DNA of 64,000 bases from Isoetes taiwanensis (taxonomy: Eukaryota; Streptophyta; Lycopodiopsida; Isoetales; Isoetaceae). The notes under the pieces are model-generated. The model worked only from the letters and a program-made list of their open reading frames with translations, was not told the DNA's origin and searched no databases. Shown piece after piece: positions 56,292-64,000 of the stretch (its first letter is position 1; every line of letters starts with the position of its first letter). The DNA is taken from assembly GCA_021234155.1 (NCBI GenBank), contig JAJEKV010000014.1, forward strand, positions 4,293,563 through 4,357,562, read 5' to 3'. Both the position numbers and the translations under genes were made by a program.

Positions 56292-56705
56292 TCTACGACC
56301 CCAAGATTACTTTCCCTGAGTCTTTATACATCAGAATGTCTTTGTTGAGTCATGGAACGGATGGGAGTCTATATCGTGTAAACTATACACTTTCATATGC
56401 AAATGGAGCAAAATAACATGCTGCACGATGAATTACCTTGCTTTGCTGCGTGATCCTCAACTAGACATATTGGTTAAACCTATCATTTGATTTAACAATT
56501 CAAATTCTTTCAGACATAGGAGTGGGCAGCTTTGATGCTCCCAAGTTTCTGCACAGATCAGCAGATCAAAATCCTGCCACATCTCAAACACGGCATCTAC
56601 CTTTGCCTGCAGTAATTCGTGAATGTCCAATACAAGACCCTTCAGGTCCGAACACGCTATGCTTTCCTCTTTCTGGTGATGATGGCCTTACAGCTCATGT
56701 TAAGA
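56292..56705. other. Possible coding remnants, unrecognised
   Basis: Two adjacent open pieces on the plus strand (to 56416 and 56522-56725) read SLLSHGTDGSLYRVNYTLSY and GPNTLCFPLSGDDGLTAHVK. They look more protein-like than the surrounding DNA but match no family I know. The second runs into the LINE 3' end. Confidence 0.25.
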
Positions 56706-56768
56706 TATTCCATGGCCCGCTGTAGAATCGTCGTGGTCGTTAAAATAATATTTATCTATCTATCTAAA
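56706..56768 (+). mobile_element. LINE 3' terminus with (TCTA)n tail
   Basis: CCATGGCCCGCTGTAGAATC, then GTCGTGGTCGTTAAAATAAT and TATC/TCTA units. It is a diverged, short copy of the LINE family terminus. Confidence 0.55.
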
Positions 56769-58559
56769 AAAACTTGGCCATAAACGTTCTTGGTCACAAA
56801 TCTTATGGAAAACCTTATGCCTTAGTCCGTCCAACACAAACTAAGTGATGTACTCATCGTTATATGCTGCCGAAAATGCTGTGCACTATCGAAAATGCAT
56901 ATTGCGCTGAGTACTTGAGGCAGCAACTGGAAAAAAAAAAGGGCCATTGGCGATGCTGATGGGACTTCAAAATTCAGGATGGATTGGATTGAATTTAGAA
57001 TCCAAGGTGCATGGTTCATATATCAAAAGAAGATGTTGTATGTTTTCGGTCCACTGTACCCAGTGAGCGTTGCGAGTTGGGAAAATATTTTATGAGTTTA
57101 AACTAGAATTCACAAGAATATTATAATATGATATTATCTGATATATAGTAGTTATATTTGTTCGACGTTAGAGTCTGCTAACAAGTTTGTACCAGGTATT
57201 GGAATGCTCAAATTAATTCTGCAATCCATATCATATTTGTGTTGGCAGAAAAATAAAATTTCAGTGGGTTTCTGATATATCAAGAACACAGTCGTCGGAA
57301 AAGACGACGACTGTGAAGTATAAGATTGTTTAAGAAAAGACAAAACAGGTCTTGTAGGTGCTCAAATTGCTAGTGAGGTAATGCTCTTTAATGTAGCAGA
57401 TTTGGTGGGCTATAGTGCTCTTGTGATATTCAGTGCTACATATTCTGAATGAGGTGCACCCTGGACTACCACAGTCGTCGGATTCATCGATCCTACGAGC
57501 CAGATCATATGTGGAGGTCCCTGGGCACCTTTCGTTCCACTTATAGTCATTTATGATTGGAGGTGCCTATGATTTTGAAATATGAAATACGATTTTCCCT
57601 AAGGTTTTGAGGGAATATCAAACCTCTATACGACTTTGCCTAAGATTTTAGAATATGAAATACGGGAGCTCGAACCTCTACCAAAATAATTCAATGTCCT
57701 AACTAAGACTACTTTAAGCAATATACCCAGTGAGCTAATGCGATTATTTTTTATCTTGAATCTATGTTTCTTTTTATAACAACTTATTCGATTGTTTTAG
57801 GATATATGGTCTATGGTTTCAGGAATTTTTATTTTTACATCCATATCAAATCCCCCTAGAATCCCCTGTTATTTTACTACATATTCATGGGCATGCATGA
57901 GGCATACATGTCATGCACCATGTGTCTAAGCTATCGAATAAGGGAAAGGCAAAATCCAAGCCGTGAATATGGCTAGAAGGTGCAATGAAAGTGTTGCAAT
58001 TGGGGCATTTGATTCTAGCTGTTGGAATTGGGACATCTGATCTTGGCCTTTGCATATTTTTGATGAGGTGGCGCATGTAATTCTTTTATTCCATTAAATG
58101 TATTTTGAGGTGGCAAGATAATCCAAACATTTTGAACTGGCAAGGTTAAGCTAGTGAATTTGATAGGTATAAAGCTCTTATATATCTTGACCATAAATGC
58201 AAAGGACAATTGTAATCCTAGCCATTTAAATTTGGTAAATAAAAAAATGCAGAAAAATTGAATGATGCTTTGTGTTCGATGCAAGAAATGCCTGGTTCTA
58301 GTTGAATTTGATAAGCTCGGAACTACAAAAGATGCAAAAATTCGTCCACTATGATATTAAATTAGACCGCCAAATGGAATTTGGAGATTAAGGTGTAAAA
58401 CTCTAGGATTGCGAACATAGTTTATTCCTAAGGTTGTGATGGTGTTTTGTGCTTAAATTGAGAGCCCTTTGCTGATATCATCCAGTTGTGTCTAAGATAT
58501 CAGAAATAGGTATTTCAAACTGATCGAGTATTAAACATAATCATCTAAAATTTTGACAT
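56769..58559. other. Gene-free stretch with a hairpin
   Basis: CACAGTCGTCG at 57287-57297 and its reverse complement at 57305-57315 form an 11-bp stem with a 7-nt loop. CACAGTCGTCGG recurs at 57470-57481. Short tandem motifs lie near 57570-57660 and 57995-58050. No gene. Confidence 0.5.
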
Positions 58560-58719
58560 AATAAAGGTCCACTGAAGTAATCGATCTATAATACTCTTAT
58601 TTCAAAATATATACATGTTTATTTCAAAATACATCATGGAAGCTACATAGTTCATCTTATTTCAAATGAAATCATACTGAAAGGGACATGAAGGATGTAG
58701 GATTGACAAATAGGAATAT
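58560..58719 (-). repeat. 3' flank of the minus-strand dirigent gene
   Basis: Paralogous to 22016-22200 and, in part, to 11785-11845. It marks the far end of the inverted segmental duplication. Confidence 0.7.
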
Positions 58720-59265
58720 CTAGAGATGTAAGGTCCAAGGAGGGAAGTAGATGGAAGCATTAATAAAAATAGTAAAGAGGCCATCGGGGATGTCAACTTT
58801 GACATGGGTAAAGTTGGCATAGCCCGTGGCAAATCGAAAGTCACCGCTGCCACCAACAATGGCATGCTCCATTTGGTTATTTTTGACACCATTGTCCACG
58901 CCTCGGAAAGAAATTGTACCAGTGTATTGCTCCGTTCGGAGGACAGCACACCATGCATAGGTGGCATTAGAGGCATCTGGCTCCGTCACCATAGCCGTGC
59001 CTTTTGCCCTCCCAATCACCTTTGATGTGTTATCAAACGATTCCGTTAGCACATCGTTGAACACAAAGACGCTGCCGAACTTGTTCTCCGTCAGCTCCCC
59101 ACCCGGCCCTGCTACTCTTAACCCTGTAGCGTTTGGACCGGCTTCTATTATCTGCATGTACATTGGCACATTCAGATACTTCGGCTTTGTGTATTTTGCA
59201 TCCCCTACTGATGCATTGATCATACCCATTGCTATGAGTACCAAAAATATGATGCTTGCCTTCAT
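58720..59265 (-). CDS. Dirigent-like protein (intact, intronless)
   Basis: 181 aa, full length for the family; secreted, role as for dirigent proteins (directing phenoxy radical coupling), but see below. Residues 1-22 form a signal peptide. Landmarks are NDVLTE at 70-75, SKVIGRAKGT at 81-90, YTGTISFRG at 114-122 and IVGGSGDFRFATGYA at 136-150. N-glycosylation sequons lie at 45, 79, 100, 151 and 169. In strand 1 the usual FYxHDI is replaced by MYMQII (35-40), removing the HD pair found in the other intact gene (residues 42-43) and most dirigents, so binding chemistry may differ. Gene body and 0.6 kb of upstream DNA are paralogous to the pseudogene at 21018. The start is the ATG aligned with the pseudogene start; two ATGs between TATA box and start open only very short frames. 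Confidence 0.92.
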   Translation of the reverse strand: MKASIIFLVLIAMGMINASVGDAKYTKPKYLNVPMYMQIIEAGPNATGLRVAGPGGELTENKFGSVFVFNDVLTESFDNTSKVIGRAKGTAMVTEPDASNATYAWCAVLRTEQYTGTISFRGVDNGVKNNQMEHAIVGGSGDFRFATGYANFTHVKVDIPDGLFTIFINASIYFPPWTLHL

Positions 59266-59568
59266 CTTTGCTCTTCAATCATTTGTTCATGAGCTTCACT
59301 ATTTATACACCCTTTCTTGACCCTTTCTTCTCTGAATTAGTCCACTAGTAAGCCCTTCCACTAGTAAGCCCTTTCTTGCATTCACAACAACTTCTTTTTT
59401 TGTTAGTTGACTTTTTTCGGAACTAATAAATTTCACCTTAATACTACACATGGACACAATATATATCCTTTTTTTTTGTTTGAAGGCGAGGTTGATGGGA
59501 CTTGAGCGGTGGACCGAGAATATATATCAGCATCACATCCACCTACTTACAAAATTCTATGCACAGTT

Positions 59569-59599
<31 letters not shown>

Positions 59600-59925
59600 C
59601 GTTTCTTTTTTCTTTTTTGGAAAAAACGAGTAAAATAAAAAGTTCTACATAAGAATACACACTTACTTCATTCTGTCATGTGGAATCAATCATTTCTCGC
59701 ATTCAACCCATGCTACTTAATCTTTTTACTATTCTATTTTATTCTATTCTATTCTATGCATTGTAAAACTCCAATTTGGGCTGTCTCAAGGACTTTTTAG
59801 ATCGTGCTCCTCCAAACTCCAACATGTTTGTTAGTTGTGGGGCCTTTTAGAATATGCTCCTCCACGTCGTGGGGTTTTGAAGCATCATTTATCCAGCTAT
59901 ATTGCTCCATTATTGTTGCGCTGCC
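59266..59925 (-). promoter_or_regulatory. Dirigent upstream block (inverted copy)
   Basis: Minus-strand counterpart of 20400-21017 and 899-1740. It differs by a T28 run (59572-59599), a CTATT-type microsatellite at about 59727-59757 and a short duplication of CTAGTAAGCCCTT near 59343-59370. Confidence 0.75.
59300..59307 (-). promoter_or_regulatory. TATA box of the minus-strand dirigent gene
   Basis: TATAAATA on the minus strand, 34 nt before the ATG. With normal TATA-to-start-site spacing the 5' leader would be only about 5-10 nt. Confidence 0.7.
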
Positions 59926-60039
59926 AAAGGAATGTTTGATTTGATCCACAGATATTTGGGATTTTTTAACCTTATTGACTTGCTTGTTCCCAAATTATTA
60001 CAGCTGCGATCTGATCTGACCTGGAGGAGGCCGGAAATA

Positions 60040-60770
60040 TGCTGGCATTTTTGTGCTGAGACGGTCTTAGCAAGCTCTGTTTGGCAGTACTATTTGCCCT
60101 GATTCAACTGCAAGATTTAGCAATGCCTGTTATATTGTCTTTAACAGTAGTCCGTACTATGCTTGTGTAGTAGGGTGATTCCAGAATCAATATCTGGAAG
60201 CTGGAAATGCTAATTTATGAAGCTACAAATGTTATAAATCGATGTGGATCTGATGCAAAAGCAGTTGCTGGTTGATGCATTCGGTTATTTGGAGTGCTTA
60301 ACTTTGCCTAAAAGATCATCTCGGATGGCTTAGCAAGAAGTGCAAAGGTCATGGTGGTGGAGGTTTCTATCAGATAAAAGATTTGAAATAAGCTGCTTCA
60401 ACACGAGGCCAAATGTTTGTGATGCAATGCAATGCAAATATTAAAGTTCATGGATCTTCTAATCAGGTATGATAGATTTCCTTATGATCATACTTCTAAG
60501 CATGATAGAATAAGATTCAAATTCATATATCTATCCTTGAAAAGGATTTTTGGATACCCGTTTGTGGTTGAGAAGTAGTAGTACATTTTAGTAAGAGAGT
60601 TGGAAATAGGACCTGCTAAAGGGTAATTTCTGGTGTGAATGTACAGATTCTCAAAGTTTAGGAAAATAGGCAAAAAAAATGTGACTGTGATGTCGTTTTC
60701 AAAAAATCTGAAATAAGAGAAGTTATACTTGAAATATTTAAGCTAGTTGCTTGGTGCTTTTGGCAGGCAC
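60040..60770 (-). repeat. Long repeat, inverted partial copy C
   Basis: Reverse complement of the right two-thirds of copies A and B (from the CCTTCCAAAAGCACCAAGCA segment to GCTTGCTAAGACC). Together with the dirigent block to its left it mirrors the arrangement copy B - dirigent pseudogene, showing that one segment holding both was duplicated in inverted orientation. Confidence 0.75.
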
Positions 60771-61595
60771 ATCGCCATCCCTTACACAAGTGTATAGCAT
60801 TCCCCTTTAGCGCAGACCACCCCATCAAAATGTATTGGATCCCATCATTATTTGATCTATAGAGCATCAAAATTGAGCTTTCTCAATAATTGGCAGCATA
60901 TCATAACAACAATTATCTTACAGAAATTGTCTCTTCTTGAAATGCCCGCAGATATGGGTATGTTGGGTAATAGAATTCTTTCATATTTTTAGAATCTTCT
61001 TCCTGTAAATGCTGATCTCAGAAGCTGGCAGCATTGTTGTGAGCTTAAATTTGATGTACAGAAGGGTCAGTCTTTATGAGCAATTTTACATTTAATTCTT
61101 ACCATCTCTTTTGTATCAACATATACTTCAAACTTTACTAGGTCACTGACTGAAGAAAAACTAGACTCTCTACTACTTTGAGACATTTGGACTTGCTATT
61201 TTCTTGTCCAGATATACTGCAAGAAATCCTTTTTTGGCAGAGATATCCGTAGGAACTATGCCTAAATTATGACATAAATACAGAGTATTCATGTTGCACT
61301 GCTGTCAATGAATGAAAATGTGCTGGATGCAGGAGCTCATATTTGTGTGAAAAGTTATTCATAGCAAAACACCTACCCATTGCCGAAGGAAAAGGATTTC
61401 GTTCTCTTTATAACAATATCATGATCTCTATGATTTAAAAGCAAAGTACTGATAAGATTTTATATGGTTTAGTGGCTCCCTTGTTTTTGCTCACTTCAAT
61501 TTTAATAGCCTTTGATGCAGTATTGGCGCTGACCATAAGATCGATAGAAGAGAGAGATGTAGCGTGTGACATATCTTCTTAGTCTAGATCACATG
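60771..61595. other. Gene-free stretch
   Basis: About 60838-60910 matches 18405-18480 in the same orientation (CAAAATTGAGCTTTCTCAA). Otherwise nothing recognised. Confidence 0.4.
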
Positions 61596-61850
61596 TCTAA
61601 AATCAACACCATTAAGTATATTGTTTGTAAAACCTTATAGTATCTTATTAATTTCGCTATACAGCATACCCCAACTTAAGGAAGCATACCCCATAAACCA
61701 AGATCCCTATCTATGGTCGAGAGAAAAGCACAACTTGCGCATATGCCTATCCAACAGCTCCTGCTGCCTTAAGGCGCACTCGTGTGAATATGCACCTAAA
61801 CAAAAAGGGGTTTTATGGGGGATTATTGTGTTGTATGGTCATATTGTTAT
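61596..61850 (+). mobile_element. Relic of the 451-bp MITE
   Basis: Matches 48825-49110 with indels: AAAATCAACACCATTAAGTA, the GCATACCCCA segment, ATATGCCTATCCAACAGCTC and GTGTGAATATGCACC. The left arm is missing and the right arm is strongly decayed. Confidence 0.75.
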
Positions 61851-63349
61851 AAAAACATCTGGTCCCTACGGGCTTAATAGTAGACATCGAATGTAGAACA
61901 ACAACAAATATAAAGTAAAAACAACATGAAATCAAAATTAAGTACTATAAAAATCATAAACCATATTTTTTATCCACCATAATGATTCCATCTCTTGTAA
62001 TTCCATATGTTGTTTTTGCCAGAGGCTTTCTTTTTATCCTGTACCACAACCAATAAGATGACAGGTGTTTAGCCAAAGAAACATACATCCTCGTTAGCTT
62101 ATCAAAATAAATACTTAATTGTGAAAGTGCCCCCTAAGAATTAAACCTAGGCATGTCCAGTAGGCACACCAAAAAATAAGGTGCATGGATTTGGAGTATC
62201 TAGGTGAAGTCTTTATACATCATATTGAGCACCCATTGGTAGTCACATACCATTGGAGTGCCATTTTAAAGCGATCTTAGCCATCGTTAGGTGAGACTGG
62301 TTTTATAGAAAGTTTTAGTTAATTATTAGTTAAGAATACACGATGGTGTATTCATGCCTATGTACATAAGGTACCTTGCCTACCGTTGGACGCCCTGTAT
62401 GAATGTTAGCAAAAACAACTTCTTTTTTTTTTTTTTTTTTTTTTTGGTTGGGGGGTAATTAATTTAATGGCTCAATTTCTTAGCCATGTACAATATTATA
62501 TTGATACAATCTATATATAGTACTAAAGCCAAAATAAGATGATAGTTTATATGGCATCTTGGCCATTGAATTTTTTTAACTCATTTTCGTCCCTGGATTC
62601 GGCAGTTTGTTTGGGGCGAGCGGTTTTGTTTTTCCCAAAATTGGAACGAGAGTGCTGGCGCCTCTTTGCCAAGGCTTTTGATTGTGCAGAGACTCGATTC
62701 CTTTTTAGATGTTGTAATCAGGTAATTACTTCCCTTGTTTGTGCAGCATCTTGGCGTCTTATGTGTTAAGCATGTGTTTAATCTCTTTAGAAAAAATCGT
62801 GTTCCCAGGTGTGTCGATGCTTCTTGGGAGCAATGTATTTCAAGGTCTCTGGTTAGATATTCTTGGTTTTATCTTTAGTCACAAATAATCTTACATAACA
62901 CTAAAGCCCTGGGTCTGTCTGACTAATGCAGGATGTGGTTCGTTTAGGGTTTGAAGTGGTATCAGGAAGTCAGAAGCAGAGAATCTAACCATTCCATAGC
63001 AAGCATTGAAGAAGTGGCGCTAGATTCCTGTAAATTTATATGAAAACTTGTATTTCAGCACTGGCTTGAGGCAGTAGGTTCTTGTTATGCCGGGAGTTTG
63101 CCTGAAGTGGATTGCATTTTTGGTAGCCTCAGGGCTTCTGTTGGTTAAGGTCTATGCATGATACATTTCTGGCGGCCAAGGATTCACATTCATAACAGAT
63201 GCTTGGGCTCAAAACACAGCCGGACTACTTAGATGTATTGGGTTTTTTTTTTTTATTTCTCGGCCCTCTTCAAAATCTCACCTTTTCCCTAACAATTTAG
63301 TTTCTCAGTTTGGACGCCTTATATCCTTGCTCCTCTGTCAGACCCAGCC
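61851..63349. other. Gene-free stretch
   Basis: A T23 run at 62423-62445. An open piece at 62539-62737 ends near CAATCAG-GTAATT, a possible donor, but the peptide is unrecognised. Confidence 0.35.
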
Positions 63350-63482
63350 AGCTCTTTTGCTTTCTATATTGTGTAGAATGGCAGAGGTATGTCAAAGGGG
63401 CTTCAACGAATCATCAAGCTCTTTTTCTTCCTGTTTTGTGCAGAATGGCAGAGGTATGCCAAAGGGGCTTCAACGAATTTGT
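63350..63482. repeat. 67-bp tandem duplication including a splice-acceptor-like site
   Basis: Two copies of a segment made of a pyrimidine tract, TGTG(T/C)AG and AATGGCAGAGGTATG(T/C)CA, at about 63350-63416 and 63417-63482. The second copy has the canonical TGTGCAG; the first reads TGTGTAG. Confidence 0.75.
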
Positions 63483-63574
63483 GACATCAAGGTAGTTGAA
63501 GAGCACCAGACGTTCTCCAGTGCAAGCATACAGAGAACCAGAGAGGTCTATGTTTTGAATAAAGTAGGAACATG

Positions 63575-63659
63575 TGGAAATTGAGGAATTTCGTCAACTA
63601 GAATACTCCCATGTTCTGCTGGGTGGTAACAAAGAAGTCACTCTGCAATGTTGGCAAGT
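63575..63659 (+). CDS. Possible exon with strong donor, unrecognised
   Basis: An open stretch encoding EEFRQLEYSHVLLGGNKEVT then LQCWQ ends at GTAAGT (63660), an ideal plant donor. About 90 nt further on another frame reads AFDNILKPDVYAWQG, loosely like a pentatricopeptide repeat. A split or decayed gene may continue past the window edge. Confidence 0.28.
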
Positions 63660-64000
63660 AAGTACCTTCTCCCATGGTTTGTCATCGTGTCTTCGCTCGA
63701 TTTGCTTTCGATTGGGTTCCTTGCCTACCATGGATTGTTGGACTCAAAAGCTTTTGATAACATTTTAAAGCCAGATGTATATGCATGGCAGGGTTGCATT
63801 GTTCAAGGAAACAAAGTAGGTTGGCTTGGCAAGCATTTGAGGATGTCTGGATATTTTCTCTGTTTAGAATGATTTCGATTTCTATTCTTACAATAAAATG
63901 TTGTCTTTAGCATTTACTATCATAATTAAATGTTGCAAATATGTAATGTTATAATATTCAAGCGAAATCTGCATAGGGAAAACAAGAAGACAATGGATTG

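Noticed and set aside
59727-59757. CTATT-type microsatellite in the dirigent upstream block read as another LINE 3' end
   Set aside because: The terminal GTGGACGATAAAAA block is missing beside it; only the simple repeat is similar.

Overview
The window reads as nuclear DNA of a land plant with a large, repeat-rich genome. It is AT-rich and densely littered with broken transposable elements. The only confidently complete genes are two members of the dirigent family, which is confined to land plants. The many degraded LINE, Ty3/gypsy and MITE copies would suit a fern or another large-genome lineage, but the species cannot be fixed from sequence alone. No organellar or bacterial gene blocks, rRNA, tRNA or CRISPR arrays were seen.

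Layout. (1) 1-9.5 kb: an intact dirigent gene at 2017-2541 (+), preceded by a dirigent-type promoter (about 900-1740) that has lost its own gene; a 125-bp foldback MITE with 9-bp target duplications (3874-3998); and a CCCH zinc-finger exon on the minus strand (6468-6567). (2) 9.5-16 kb: 3' ends of a LINE family and a Ty3/gypsy RT-RNase H fragment. (3) 17-22.2 kb: two 1.3-kb direct repeats flanking a GC-rich island, then a second dirigent locus, now a pseudogene whose 3' end is split by a 5'-truncated LINE. (4) 22.5-24.8 kb: decayed LINE ORF2 (reverse transcriptase). (5) 25-42 kb: mostly unassigned. It holds an assembly gap bordered by Oxford Nanopore adapter sequence, a degraded transposase-like gene (about 33.2-35.9 kb), and an FCP1-like phosphatase relic beside coiled-coil relics on the minus strand (38.1-40.0 kb). 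(6) 42.9-46.3 kb: a 19-bp minisatellite interleaved with A+C-rich, nearly G-free repeat blocks, one of which received a hAT-like MITE. (7) 48.7-49.1 kb: a MITE with arms of about 115 bp. (8) 50.6-56.3 kb: tandem repeats, T-rich DNA, an orphan gypsy RT fragment and a 216-codon ORF followed by AATAAA and poly(A). (9) 58.7-60.8 kb: an inverted copy of the block in (3), carrying a second intact dirigent gene. (10) 61-64 kb: a MITE relic and possible exons near the end.

The three dirigent loci share about 0.8 kb of upstream DNA as well as coding sequence, so they arose by segmental duplication, one copy inverted. One locus stayed intact, one was broken by point decay and a LINE insertion, and one kept the duplicated promoter while a divergent dirigent gene with its own TATA box sits downstream. 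Dirigent proteins are secreted and guide stereoselective coupling of phenoxy radicals in lignan and lignin-type metabolism. Nothing else in the window forms an evident pathway with them.
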